DNA of 64,000 nt. Origin: Calothrix sp. NIES-4105. GTDB lineage: Bacteria > Cyanobacteriota > Cyanobacteriia > Cyanobacteriales > Nostocaceae. The stretch is taken from assembly GCF_002368415.1 (NCBI RefSeq), contig NZ_AP018290.1:434001-498000 (forward strand), written 5' to 3'. Each line of letters opens with the position of its first letter. The first letter of the stretch is position 1. The translations under genes were made by a program, and so were the position numbers. The notes under the pieces were generated by a model. It was not told where the DNA came from. It made no database searches and saw nothing but the letters and a program-made list of their open reading frames with translations. This document shows positions 35,652 through 44,497 of the stretch, piece by piece.

Positions 35652-36254
35652 ATGAAATCTGCTGAAGTCCCTACTAAGAAGTCATCACTCAAGCCCAGTC
35701 AGTCAAAATCTGGCGCCGCAACTCGTGATAAACTCCTTTCAGCAGCGATTCAAATTATTATTACTCAAGGTATAGAAAGGCTAACTTTAGATGCAGTCGC
35801 ACGTGAAGCTGCTGTTAGTAAAGGTGGTTTGCTCTATCATTTTCCCAGTAAAGAAGCTTTAGTAGCTGGGGTAATAACTTATTTAATTGATGATTTCAAT
35901 GCAGCAATTGAAAAAGAATTAGTACACTCAAATACAGATAATCCTTCAAAAGACTGGCTTAAAGCTTATGTCCGAGCAAGCTTTAATAGTAGTCAACCAC
36001 CCCTTGCTCTTATTGCTGGGTTATTTATAGCTGTTACACACAATCCTGAATTAGTAGAACACGCACGCTCCGGGTGTGCCGAATGGCAACGTCACTTTGA
36101 TGAAAGCGGTCTTGACCCAGTTCATGCTGGTATTATTCGTTTAGCAACAGAAGGTTTATATCCCACAGAAATGTTTGGAGTTGAACCAATTAAAGAGCCT
36201 TTACGCAGTCAGTTAAAAGATGCAATCTTAAAATTAATAGATTCTCCAAGTTAA
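35652..36254 (+). CDS. TetR/AcrR-family transcriptional regulator
   Basis: 200 residues from the ATG at 35652; an upstream in-frame start would run through the palindromic repeat and operator-like sites. The N-terminal HTH is typical: TRDKLLSAAIQIIITQGIERLTLDAVAREAAVSKGGLLYHFPSKEALV. The C-terminal domain matches the TetR ligand-binding class seen with LIAGLFIAVTHNPELV. These proteins repress transporters and stress genes until a small ligand binds. The operator-like sequences upstream suggest autoregulation, and the same element precedes the AI-2E-type transporter at 36.8-37.8 kb. Confidence 0.9.
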   Translation: MKSAEVPTKKSSLKPSQSKSGAATRDKLLSAAIQIIITQGIERLTLDAVAREAAVSKGGLLYHFPSKEALVAGVITYLIDDFNAAIEKELVHSNTDNPSKDWLKAYVRASFNSSQPPLALIAGLFIAVTHNPELVEHARSGCAEWQRHFDESGLDPVHAGIIRLATEGLYPTEMFGVEPIKEPLRSQLKDAILKLIDSPS

Positions 36255-36430
36255 TTGGTGCCCAATTTTGTAGAACACATAGCTTTGCCGTATGTTTTGG
36301 TAAGATAATGAGGAATCTGAAAAATGCATTTTTCCAAGTCTGATGGACGATAACACAAAAAAAGAACAATTAACAAAAATAGATTATTATCTTTAAACGA
36401 GCCATTTGAATAAAGCATGAGGTAGCAAAA

Positions 36431-36718
36431 ATGTCTATAAATGATTATAAATATTATAATATTGATGCTTTATCTCCATATAAAGTGGTTACATATTTAG
36501 AAAAGCACGGATGGAATAAAATTAGGGAAGCTGAAGATATATCTGTTTGGATATACGATAAGCATGATAGAAAATTTGGTATGTTTGTGCCTACTTCTGA
36601 TGATTTTGTTGATTATAGACAGAGAACAATTGAAGTTTTAGAGACTATTCAACAAGTTGAAGACCGTTCGACCTTTGAAATTTGTAAGGATATTCAGGAT
36701 ATACATTTACCGTCTTGA
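36431..36718 (+). CDS. Small hypothetical protein
   Basis: 95 residues, charged and aromatic, with a mixed alpha/beta look (PYKVVTYLEKHGWNKIREAEDISVWIYDK, then FGMFVPTSDDFVDYRQRTIEVLETI). It resembles the N-terminal part of longer cyanobacterial proteins, so it could be a truncated or short family member. It lies between the TetR and AI-2E genes; no functional link is shown. Confidence 0.6.
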   Translation: MSINDYKYYNIDALSPYKVVTYLEKHGWNKIREAEDISVWIYDKHDRKFGMFVPTSDDFVDYRQRTIEVLETIQQVEDRSTFEICKDIQDIHLPS

Positions 36719-36766
36719 AACGTTCATATCACGTTGGTAAAATTATATAATCAAGCTATAGCTTTA

Positions 36767-37819
36767 TCATGTTTCTTTCATGGCGCCTGAAGTTCTAATC
36801 GCATCAGCTAAAATTTTAATAAAGCTGGCAATTGGCACTGCCAAGAATAATCCTAATGGTCCAGCAAATCTGGCGCCTAAGAAAAGTGATATTAAAAGCC
36901 AAAATGGATTTAAGCCAACTAAGTTACCTAAAATGCGAGGAGCTATCAATGTTTCGTTTATTTGACCCAGTATTACTGTCACAACCAAAACTTTGATTCC
37001 GACCCAAAAATCTTGAATAGTTAATATTAAGCCAATTAAAGCGATGCTTGTGGCGCCTCCTAGAGGTATTAAGCTCATAATCCCAATAATGCATCCAAAC
37101 AACAAGCCAAAAGGTACATTTAATAATAAAAATGCACTAGTTTGTAAAACTGTTAAAATTGTCGCAATAATAAATTGACCTGAAATAAAATTTTCAAACG
37201 TTTGCCGCAGAGAGTTTTGTATTTGCTCTCTCCACCATAAAGGCAACCAACTTAATAAACCTTGCCAAACTCTGTCACCACTTAAAGTCAGCACTAGCGT
37301 GAAAACTAATATTAAAAACACGTTTGCGATACTACCAAGAGTCTCAAAAGCTACATCAAACGCTCGACTAGCGATTATTTGTACTTGGCGAAGCAATTGT
37401 TCACTAAACTGAATTGTAAGTCCATCTAAATTTATTGGTAACTGTCGAGCTTCTACCCAAGCATTGAGAACATCCACTTGCTTGTCAATTAATTCAATCC
37501 AATGGGGCAAATTAATTAGTAATTCGTTAGCTTGTAGAATAATTTCAGGCACCAACGTTAGCGCGAGAGCAATTAAACCAACTAGGGCACTTACAAATAC
37601 TATGACTACAGCCAATACTCGCTTTAGACCTAGTTTTTCCAAAAACCCAATTGGGTAATCGAGCAAAAATGCAAATAAAATTGCTAGAACCAATATTGTA
37701 GCTAGAGGTTGTACTTGTTGTACAAGTAAAAACAAAAGCCAGACGTTAAGGAATAGCATCGGGAAAAATAGTCCCCAACGGAATTCAGACGGAATTAATG
37801 CGATAGCTTTCTGTATCAT
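36767..37819 (-). CDS. AI-2E family (PerM-type) membrane transporter
   Basis: About 350 residues from an internal ATG at 37819 (MIQKAIALIPSEFRWGLFFPM), chosen because the longer frame from 37891 would read through the operator/promoter element. There are about eight transmembrane segments in the usual AI-2E/PerM pattern: a first pair (WGLFFPMLFLNVWLLFLLV, ATILVLAILFAFLLDYP), a long periplasmic helix, then five to six C-terminal helices (VFLILVFTLVLTLSGD, GLLFGCIIGIMSLIPLGGATSIALIGLILTI). Members export small molecules or ions. The shared promoter element suggests control by the TetR regulator. Confidence 0.88.
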   Translation of the reverse strand: MIQKAIALIPSEFRWGLFFPMLFLNVWLLFLLVQQVQPLATILVLAILFAFLLDYPIGFLEKLGLKRVLAVVIVFVSALVGLIALALTLVPEIILQANELLINLPHWIELIDKQVDVLNAWVEARQLPINLDGLTIQFSEQLLRQVQIIASRAFDVAFETLGSIANVFLILVFTLVLTLSGDRVWQGLLSWLPLWWREQIQNSLRQTFENFISGQFIIATILTVLQTSAFLLLNVPFGLLFGCIIGIMSLIPLGGATSIALIGLILTIQDFWVGIKVLVVTVILGQINETLIAPRILGNLVGLNPFWLLISLFLGARFAGPLGLFLAVPIASFIKILADAIRTSGAMKET

Positions 37820-37867
37820 TTGCAATAACAACCGGATAATAGGGTGTAAAGTTTCATTAATTATAAT

Positions 37868-37887
37868 TACTATACCATCTAGACGGT
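37868..37887 (-). promoter_or_regulatory. Operator/promoter element upstream of AI-2E gene
   Basis: On the minus strand it reads ACCGTCTAGATGGTATAGTA, matching the element upstream of the TetR gene in 17 of 20 positions, including the TATAGT -10 box. It is about 50 bases upstream of the chosen ATG. ACCGTCTAGATGGT is a near-palindrome, as expected for a TetR dimer. Confidence 0.6.
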
Positions 37888-38058
37888 ACAATAAGCACTT
37901 ACCTTAATTCGGAATAACAAAATCTGGATTTGATAAAGCAGAAAAATCTAATAGTACAAAAACATTTGTGCATAAAAATAGAAACTAGACGTATAGGACG
38001 AATGAAGGGTTAAATCAAGCCCTCACAAACACTTTCACTTTTCTTACATCAACTACAT

Positions 38059-38412
38059 ATGATTAAACGTATTTACGCTACGGTAAGCATGACAATTTTA
38101 GCAACCGCACTAGTTTCCAACACCGCAATAGCTGCACAATCTCAAGCAAAAGTTATATCCCATAGTTGTAACGATGCTGTGTACTCTACAAAACAGACTT
38201 TTATTGTTAGTTCACGCCCAGTACAGCCCAATTCTAGCCTACCAATTGCGGCGCCTTCTGGTGGTGGAACTGAAAAGAAAGATTGTGTAACTACTAATGC
38301 GCCTGCCACTAATGGAAAAGGAGAAAATGGTACTAACCGTTGTACAACTTGTACCTACTCAACCAATGGGCATGTGACGGTCAATTGTCTTTTTATAAAA
38401 ACTAAAAATTGA
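38059..38412 (+). CDS. Small secreted hypothetical protein
   Basis: 117 residues with a clear signal peptide (MIKRIYATVSMTILATALVSNTAIA, cleavage after AIA). The mature part is Ser/Thr/Asn-rich and has five cysteines (HSCN, DCVT, RCTTCTY, NCLF), compatible with disulfides outside the cytoplasm. No family was recognised. It has its own short upstream region and ends before a repeat-rich spacer. Confidence 0.6.
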   Translation: MIKRIYATVSMTILATALVSNTAIAAQSQAKVISHSCNDAVYSTKQTFIVSSRPVQPNSSLPIAAPSGGGTEKKDCVTTNAPATNGKGENGTNRCTTCTYSTNGHVTVNCLFIKTKN

Positions 38413-38415
38413 AGT

Positions 38416-38637
38416 ATACTCCAAACGGGTAAAATGTGAACTTATGTCATGAGCCGTGAACGTTAACGCAGTTTTCCCGCTTTCTTAGCATCTATAAGAT
38501 TTTGACGCTTATTTAAAAGTAAAGTTCTCACCCATTTTGAGTATACAAGAATCTCAAGTTTGAATAAATAACAAAAAAGCGCCCCAATTATTAGGAGCGC
38601 CTTTTTTGTACTAAATGTGAACCACGGTTCACATTTA
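38416..38637. repeat. Nested inverted repeats with hairpin terminator
   Basis: Outer imperfect inverted arms (GTATACTCCAAACGGGTAAA near 38416 and GTTCTCACCCATTTTGAG near 38523) bracket ~100 bases. Next, AAAAAAGCGC..GCGCCTTTTTT at 38573-38608 is a strong bidirectional terminator-type hairpin. Then TAAATGTGAACC/GGTTCACATTTA at 38612-38637 is a perfect 12-base inverted pair with a two-base centre. Confidence 0.7.
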
Positions 38638-38699
38638 CCAACATTTATGGTAAAAGCGAGATAACCTTTATGTTGATCAATATTCTCAACGAGGGTTTT

Positions 38700-38924
38700 G
38701 GCCATACCAATAGGCTCATTTTCAAAAACACCACCATCCGTATAAATGTACTCACCAATTCGATTAAATTTAGCCCTTCGGGTGCCATACTAGCAAGCGC
38801 AAGCCACGACGAAACAATAAAACTGTGGGACATCAAAAATTACGAGTGCCGTAAAACACTTCAAGCCCCAAGACCCTACGAGAAAATGAATATTACCAAC
38901 ATAAAAGGACTAACCGAAGCATAA
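38700..38924 (+). pseudogene. C-terminal remnant of a WD40-repeat protein
   Basis: The last blade of a WD40 repeat is visible (SIKFSPSGAILASASHDETIKLWDIKNYECRKTL), followed by the tail APRPYEKMNITNIKGLTEA, typical of the end of large cyanobacterial NB-ARC/WD40 proteins, whose conserved LRxxRPYEGMNI..GLTEAQ ending it resembles. Nothing upstream belongs to such a protein. It ends a few residues before the usual stop, so it is a decayed fragment. Confidence 0.75.
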
Positions 38925-38986
38925 AAAGCATCACTCAATATTTTAGGCGCCGCTATAATAAATAGGCGCCGTTCTCAAGCTATCTA

Positions 38987-39109
38987 TAGCAATCCTAAAT
39001 CATTTATGAAATTTTAAACATTCATCTTCTTTTTCTTCCTTTGTGTCCTTTGTGACGAGCGTGGTTCATTACAGTAATTTAATTTTTCACAACTCATATA
39101 GGAATGCTA
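38987..39109. mobile_element. TA-target MITE with TAGCAATCC termini (copy 1)
   Basis: 123 bases, flanked on both sides by TA. The inverted ends are TAGCAATCCTAAATCATTTA and, at the other end, ATAGGAATGCTA. The interior has CTTTGTGTCCTTTGTGAC-type sequence. Two related copies lie at 42145-42260 and 63572-63683. It encodes nothing, so it depends on a transposase elsewhere, probably of the IS630/Tc1 type because of the TA target. Confidence 0.75.
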
Positions 39110-39127
39110 TATATACAAATGCCTAAC

Positions 39128-39236
39128 TGACATCTTGCACCACGAGCTTGTTGAGAATAAAAGCGCTTGTCATGCTTATTCTTGCGTAGGGTGGGCAATG
39201 CCCACCTTACCCTTGTTGAGAAGGTGCAAGATGTGA
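39128..39236. mobile_element. Palindromic element with TCACATCTTGCACC termini (copy 1)
   Basis: About 109 bases with inverted ends TGACATCTTGCACC and GGTGCAAGATGTGA and an internal GGTGGGCAATGCCCACC palindrome. A second copy in the opposite orientation lies at 57698-57804. No coding content. Confidence 0.75.
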
Positions 39237-39275
39237 GCTAAACAGTAATCAAGAGAACAGCACCAAAATATGAGA

Positions 39276-39701
39276 TTAGAAATAACGCACGTTATATACT
39301 TGCTCTTGCAAAACTAAATTAGTTCCTCCTTGGTATACTTTCAAAGATTTTTTATTGAGGTCAAGTATAAATTGATAGCGATTTGTTTCCGCAGTATATA
39401 GTCCTTTTTTTACAGTGGAAAGTCGAACAATGGTATCTGTTCCTTCACCATTTTTTAGTCTTGAATCATAATAGTAAGCACCTGAACTATCAGTAGCTTT
39501 ACATATATTGATGTAGAAACTTTTTGTTTCAGCAAATACTTTTATTTTCGTAGCAATACTTTCCTCTCCGCTTGGACAAAATGTTTTAGATAAAGCAGTT
39601 GTTGTTCTGGGTGTTTGAGCATTGCTCGAATTAACAAAGGCGAATGTTCCAATTGTCAATGTACTTAAAGCTAGGGTAGTTGCAATGACTTTGTTATTCA
39701 T
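39276..39701 (-). CDS. Small secreted hypothetical protein
   Basis: About 141 residues from the ATG at 39701 (MNNKVIATTLALSTLTIGTFAFVNSSNAQ), a good signal peptide with cleavage after NAQ; a start five codons earlier is also possible. The mature part is beta-rich with two cysteines (FCPSGEES, NICKATDS) and strands such as YYYDSRLKNGEG and YQFILDLNKKSLKVYQ. No family was recognised. Confidence 0.65.
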   Translation of the reverse strand: MNNKVIATTLALSTLTIGTFAFVNSSNAQTPRTTTALSKTFCPSGEESIATKIKVFAETKSFYINICKATDSSGAYYYDSRLKNGEGTDTIVRLSTVKKGLYTAETNRYQFILDLNKKSLKVYQGGTNLVLQEQVYNVRYF

Positions 39702-40011
39702 GATATTAGTTCTCACTTGTAATTAATAAGTTTAATTGGCTGATGTATTCTTACACGTGAGACTTTTTAGGTTTATGCAAAGCCCAATTTTTTTATTCAA
39801 AATTCTTGTTTGTAGTTTTTATGTACTAGCAAAATATTGGGTACCGGGTGGCGCCACTTATTAAATTGCGACACGTGTAAAGTAAAATACCTGCCGCGTG
39901 TGTATATGTGATTATTATGTTTCCCCTTACTAAAGTTATAGGGAGGTGTCAAAATAAACACAAATACGGCGCCTACACAACCCAAGTATTGATTGTTCAA
40001 CGACTATTTTT

Positions 40012-40686
40012 TCAAGCTTGTAGTCGGAGAATTGTGATACCACTAATGGCTGCATACACTGGTGAATAGGCAGCAAAAAAAACTGGAATACCAAACATTC
40101 CACCAGCACCCTGTACCCACAAAACTATAATTGCTGATGCAATCAAGAACACCACAATGTTCATGACTATCCATAATCCCGCATTCTGGAATGTAAATCT
40201 AAGCGCTAACGATTGAAGAATTCCCATTACCATAGCAGCAATTAGTACACCAGTTACAGAACTTGCTATTGCTTCTCTATTATCCCAAAGAGTTGTTTCT
40301 AGGAAAGTTCCATTCGGTTGACCAACTGGCCCAGCCACATGAGTATAGGCTAAAATAATTATGGCCACTATAATTCCAATCCAACCGCCAGCACTCGCAA
40401 TTATCCACCAGCGTGCGCGCTCAAACCATTGCCGTAAAACGAACCATTGAAAGCTACCAATTACTGTACCAGCAACTGCTGCACCAACAATCCCACAGCC
40501 CAAAAGTATATAACCGATAGCTCCTTGTCCTCCGGCGCCTGGTATGAAAGCTATTAATATACCTACCAAAGGAACAGCTACAAATGCTGCCCCAGTACCA
40601 ACAAATCCCCCAAGAATAAAGCCCATAACTGTTAAAAGCATCCACCTCCCCCAAGCTCCTAACCTAAAAAAACTTCTGCCAATCAC
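40012..40686 (-). CDS. Multi-pass hypothetical membrane protein
   Basis: 224 residues with about six transmembrane helices. Two copies of a helix carrying a Q-x-x-x-L-R motif (GSFQWFVLRQ and GILQSLALRF) suggest an internal duplication of three-helix units, as in several uncharacterised cyanobacterial membrane families. Gly-rich helices (GFILGGFVGTGAAFVAVPLVG) point to tight packing. No signal or enzymatic motif was seen. Function unknown. Confidence 0.65.
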   Translation of the reverse strand: MIGRSFFRLGAWGRWMLLTVMGFILGGFVGTGAAFVAVPLVGILIAFIPGAGGQGAIGYILLGCGIVGAAVAGTVIGSFQWFVLRQWFERARWWIIASAGGWIGIIVAIIILAYTHVAGPVGQPNGTFLETTLWDNREAIASSVTGVLIAAMVMGILQSLALRFTFQNAGLWIVMNIVVFLIASAIIVLWVQGAGGMFGIPVFFAAYSPVYAAISGITILRLQA

Positions 40687-41290
40687 TGCTTGACTCCTTC
40701 AGACTTTAAATTTTCATTCCATTAAAACAGCAGTTATACAACATCGAACTCATATTGTCCAAAATCAATCTTGTCAAATCTTGCTGCATAATTAGTACCA
40801 TCACTGTTGGAAGTTTTTAATTGCAACTTTTGCATCGCAATGCAGCTTTAGCGTATGAATTACGATATATTCAAAAACTGTCTTACATTTTGAATTGTCT
40901 GCTTGTGAGTGGCGCCTGACAATAACAATAATATATACTCCCTTCCTGGTAGAAGATTACCTATAAATTCTTCTTACTTTGCGTATTTTGCGTCATGCAG
41001 CGGTTCGTTCATCTCGGTATTCTTTGAGCGTGAAGGGAAAACAATTGTTGGATAAATACCACTCGCTGGCGCCAATCCAGGGGAGAAGTGCTACAGGGTG
41101 ATAGTCCACTATTTCTTTCTCACTCCAATCGCAATGCAGGAGAACGTATAACTTACGATACGGTGCGTAAATTAATAAAGAAGATTAGAAACAAAACAAG
41201 TGTTTATTTCCGCGCGCAGCAATTCCGGTATCGCTTCGGTCAAATTCAAGTAATATGAGCCTATACACTTAGTTAATTTTCGAGCAACAG
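40687..41290. other. Intergenic region with one copy of a repeat and a coding-like fragment
   Basis: It carries the uninterrupted copy (about 40817-40957) of a repeat found again after the methyltransferase gene (42103-42352). From 40993 to about 41142, the minus strand encodes a coding-like fragment with DYHPVALLPWIGASEWYL and no start codon, possibly a gene remnant of unknown family. The methyltransferase promoter lies at the right end. Confidence 0.45.
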
Positions 41291-42100
41291 ATGAGCGAGA
41301 TCAATCCACCTAGTGTAGCGTCCGATTATAGTAAATTCGTTCCTTTTACGGCGCGGATGATGGCAGCCATGAGAGCGCGTGAGTCTATCAAAGAAGATCG
41401 ACTGTTTGATGATCCTTTTGCTGCAATCTTAGCAGGTGAGGAGGCATTCCAAAGAGTTGATCTACAACTCAAAAAGCAAGATCAAGCTTATATTGCTGTT
41501 CGGACTCGTTTTTTTGATGACTTGCTTTCTCTCACTCAAGCTCGCCAAGTTGTTCTTTTGGCATCAGGGTTAGATACTCGTGCCTATCGCTTTCCTTGGA
41601 TTGGCGAAGTTGAAATATATGAACTCGACCATCCAGAAGTTCTGGCTTATAAGGCTGCTCTTCTCAAAAATATAAACGTTTGTTGCAAACATCACTTGCT
41701 TGGTTGCGACCTCACCCAATCCTGGGAAGAAAAGTTACTTAAGGCAGGTTATTGTCCTGAATCTCCATCAGTTTGGTTGATTGAGGGCTTGCTCATGTAT
41801 TTATCAGAAGCGCAAGTTCATACCCTGCTTAAATCAGTCTCCGATTTATCAACTTATGACAGTGAGCTTGGAATTGATTTAATTAGCGTCAAAAGTTTAG
41901 AGTATGAACCTTACAAAGGTTATTTCCGCTTTGGGTGCGATACTCCAGAAGAGTTGCTATCCCACTATGGGTGGCAATCTCTTGTAATTCAACCAGGTGA
42001 TGAAGGCGCCAACTTCGGGCGTTACATTGAACTGCCACCCCCACGTGAAGTTCCTAACGTAATGAGAGCTTTTTTGGTGAAGGCAAAGAAAAAAAGATAG
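41291..42100 (+). CDS. SAM-dependent methyltransferase (TIGR00027/leucine carboxyl methyltransferase-like)
   Basis: 269 residues. The N-terminus (FTARMMAAMRARESIKEDRLFDDPFAAILAG) and the SAM-binding VVLLASGLDTRAYRFPW are diagnostic of this class I methyltransferase family related to leucine carboxyl methyltransferases. VWLIEGLLMYLSEAQV is another conserved block. The substrates are usually unknown; relatives act in secondary metabolism or as protein carboxyl methyltransferases. Near-identical ~120-base repeats flank the gene (40817-40957 and 42103-42352), which could promote its duplication or loss. No partner genes are adjacent. Confidence 0.88.
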   Translation: MSEINPPSVASDYSKFVPFTARMMAAMRARESIKEDRLFDDPFAAILAGEEAFQRVDLQLKKQDQAYIAVRTRFFDDLLSLTQARQVVLLASGLDTRAYRFPWIGEVEIYELDHPEVLAYKAALLKNINVCCKHHLLGCDLTQSWEEKLLKAGYCPESPSVWLIEGLLMYLSEAQVHTLLKSVSDLSTYDSELGIDLISVKSLEYEPYKGYFRFGCDTPEELLSHYGWQSLVIQPGDEGANFGRYIELPPPREVPNVMRAFLVKAKKKR

Positions 42101-42144
42101 ACACTTTAATTGCAATGCAGCTTTAGCATATATATTACGATATA

Positions 42145-42260
42145 TAGCATTCCGCGCTTGAGTTGTAAAAACCTCTGTTCCCTCTTACTCTGTGTACTCT
42201 GCGTCTAATAAAGTAAATTTATCCAGCCTATTTTTTTCACAAATGATGAGCGGACTGCTA
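42145..42260. mobile_element. TA-target MITE inserted in a duplicated repeat (copy 2)
   Basis: 116 bases with inverted ends TAGCATTCCGC and GCGGACTGCTA, flanked by TA at 42143-42144 and 42261-42262. The surrounding sequence (..ACGATA-TA / TTCAA..) is found intact without the insert at 40862-40874, so this is a filled site compared with an empty site. The interior holds CTCTGTGTACTCTGCGTC-type cargo. Confidence 0.85.
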
Positions 42261-42344
42261 TATTCAATCAAATACTGTCTTATATTTTGAATTGTCTGCT
42301 TGCGAGCGGCGCATGACAATCACAATATATAAACTCCTGTCCTA

Positions 42345-42618
42345 GTCGTCAGATTGTAATCTCCTGCTAAGAGCTTTCACTACAAATTTCTCCCCGCCGA
42401 AGCGCATTATCCCTAATCTTCCGCTTTGTGGGCGCCCGTCACGTTTACTTTTTAACGTTGCCCTATCTATCTGAGATATAACGCGCGCTTCGTGTTCGTT
42501 CGGTGACCGAGTATCAGCAAGCAACTGTTTGATAACGTCCGTGTCAGGCGTCGAGAGGAAAATCAACAACGGGTGCCAGTTGTGCAGTTTGTATAACCGT
42601 AATGCTTGAATTAGACAT
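42345..42618 (-). pseudogene. Frameshifted fragment, possibly of a phage-type integrase N-terminus
   Basis: An ATG at 42618 opens MSNSSITVIQTAQLAPVVDFPLDA, then stops at 42544. A different frame over the same region continues as TDVIKQLLADTRSPN, as in the N-terminal core-binding region of some cyanobacterial tyrosine recombinases (IKxLLADKRSPNT). The rest of the frame, to 42345, does not match that family. It is a broken, truncated gene; the family guess is weak. Confidence 0.35.
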
Positions 42619-42855
42619 AATTAAATTTTCTGCTTACCGAAATTATAAATCCCCCAAGTGGTTTTAAATCTAAAATTTCATACTCATACGAACAATTTTT
42701 GAGAGGTGCTAGGGGTATTCATAGTCGTTATTTATTTAGTATTTTGTACTGACGCTAACTATATATTCAAGGTTTCGGCGCCGTGAATTTTGGTATTCTG
42801 GTTAATAGGTGCCGTCTCTTAGACTTACAAGCTTTGAGTTTTAAATCAGTCGATT

Positions 42856-43140
42856 TTGTATGAAACGCTGAAAGCATTGCCATTCACCAAAGTATGGCGC
42901 AGGTTAGGTGAAGAAAAATATAACATGTTCGTGGAGAAGTTTGTAAACAAGGTTATAAGCTCGGAAAAACTGTCTCAAGCTTATTATCAAGCAAAAGCAA
43001 GCTGTAGATTAAAGCAAGCCAAGCTAGAAATAGCAGGAGAATTTAATTTTAGTAATTCTGAATTATTCGGCAGTAAATATTTAGAACTAGGTACAATGCT
43101 TGAAGCAGAGGAATACGATAAACAGGTATACCAAATTTAG
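42856..43140 (+). CDS. Hypothetical protein (TTG start or 5'-truncated)
   Basis: 94 codons from a TTG; no ATG is placed well. It reads as a largely helical protein (FTKVWRRLGEEKYNMFVEKFVNKVISSEKLSQAYYQAKASCRLKQAKLEIAGEF) with an acidic end. The family is not recognised. The lack of an ATG and of a clear ribosome site suggests it may be a remnant of a longer gene. Confidence 0.4.
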   Translation: MYETLKALPFTKVWRRLGEEKYNMFVEKFVNKVISSEKLSQAYYQAKASCRLKQAKLEIAGEFNFSNSELFGSKYLELGTMLEAEEYDKQVYQI

Positions 43141-43229
43141 ATTTTTCCAACTGAGCGTGAAATTGTATTCAAATAGGAATTAGAAATTTTATAACTATAC
43201 ATATTGATAATTAACTGTTTTGATTTCAA

Positions 43230-43493
43230 TCATTTTATTTGATATTGGCGCCAGACTTGGTAAGGGACGAATTCTTGATCTCGGTGCCTAATACTTGCAG
43301 TGATATAATTTTGTTGTTGATCGGTTAGTTCGTCTTGACGTTGTTTGTACCAATCCTCTGCTACTGAAAGCGGCGTACCATGTAATAATGAATCTGGGTT
43401 TTTCTGATTTTGTTCCCATACACGCGCGTCTTGCTTGAGTCTTTCTTGCCAAGTCCGAAATTCACGATTATTTTCGATCCATAGTCTTAATTA
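43230..43493 (-). pseudogene. Remnant of an nSTAND/AAA-type signalling protein
   Basis: The frame lacks a start codon but encodes ENNREFRTWQERLKQDARVWEQN, SLLHGTPLSVAEDWYKQRQDELTDQQQNYI and ASIRHRDQEF. This is the C-terminal region of nSTAND-type ATPases, as in the large protein at 59330-63358 (NRQFRAWQERLRRAMYEWQQ, LLRGTALALAEEYL, FIQASVKLRD). The N-terminal CHAT/ATPase part is gone, and after EFVPYQVWRQYQIK the frame stops. A third, decayed member of this family in the window. Confidence 0.7.
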
Positions 43494-43722
43494 GTTTAAA
43501 AAAGCAAATTATTTTTAATACTTACGGATATTTTAGATGTGCTAATTAAAACCAGTTATTGTGTCAGGATAATGAAGAATCATTGCTGGGTGCCTTGCTG
43601 CAATCAGTTAGAATGAGTATAATAATTTATGTCTACTTGAGCTATACAGAATTGTAAGCGCGTGTTTTCTTGAGCTTACAAATGTTAAATACTTGATACC
43701 CAGAACTAATTAACCTACGAAA

Positions 43723-44265
43723 ATGGCTGAAATTGAAGCACCAAACCTTCTGATTATTGAAAATTTTCTAGATACACATTGGGTTATTTTTAAAAAATTG
43801 TTGTCAACAGTTAAATGGGACGATAGCATGAGCGCACGTAAAACAGCGTCATTTGGCGTTCCGTACAATTATGTACAAATGAGTTATAAGAAGGCGCCGA
43901 TGCATCCACTTCTTTTACCCATTCAGGACAAACTTTTAATTCAACTTGGGGTTAAGTTCAACAATTGTTTATTGAATTATTACGAAACTGGTAATAATAA
44001 GATGGGTTTTCACTCGGATGATACAAGCGCCTTGCAAGCAGGAACTGGTGTGGCAATTGTATCACTTGGTCACTGTCGTAAAATAACTTACCGTAATAAG
44101 AAAAATAAAAATATACGGCACATTTTTACGCTCTCTCCAGGTTCACTGTTATATATGGACAACTCGGTTCAGAATGAATGGGTACATGCTATAAATAAAC
44201 AAAAAGGGGCTGATTCGCGGATTAGCCTTACATGGCGCGCTTTTAGTATAAACGAATTCGATTAA
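43723..44265 (+). CDS. AlkB-like 2OG-Fe(II) oxygenase
   Basis: 180 residues with the double-stranded beta-helix motif of AlkB-type dioxygenases: HSDD (His97, Asp99), WVHAI (His155) as iron ligands, and RISLTWRAF with Arg166 and Arg172 for 2-oxoglutarate and structure. SFGVPYNY and GFHSDDTSALQAGTGVAIVSLG are also typical. Such proteins demethylate alkylated DNA or RNA bases. The start matches the first ATG, and the gene stands alone in its strand context. Nucleic-acid repair is likely; RNA or protein substrates are possible. Confidence 0.9.
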   Translation: MAEIEAPNLLIIENFLDTHWVIFKKLLSTVKWDDSMSARKTASFGVPYNYVQMSYKKAPMHPLLLPIQDKLLIQLGVKFNNCLLNYYETGNNKMGFHSDDTSALQAGTGVAIVSLGHCRKITYRNKKNKNIRHIFTLSPGSLLYMDNSVQNEWVHAINKQKGADSRISLTWRAFSINEFD

Positions 44266-44497
44266 GATAAGAAAAAAATACGAGTGAGGCAATTTTAGTT
44301 TGCTAGTATCCAAGTATTGCTTCGCTATTACACAAGTTTAGAATCAATCCATCCTCACAACTTCCTCAAATTTTTTCTTAACTTAATAGTAGAGCCTAAA
44401 TAAAGCTCTACTATCAAAAACTAGAAACGTATTTGAGGAATATAAATATGTCTTTAGTACATTGGGCCAAGATTTAGACTACATCATATTTATGTAT

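Noticed and set aside
40993-41142. Coding-like minus-strand fragment with DYHPVALLPWIGASEWYL
   Set aside because: No start codon and no recognised family; kept only as a note in the intergenic entry.
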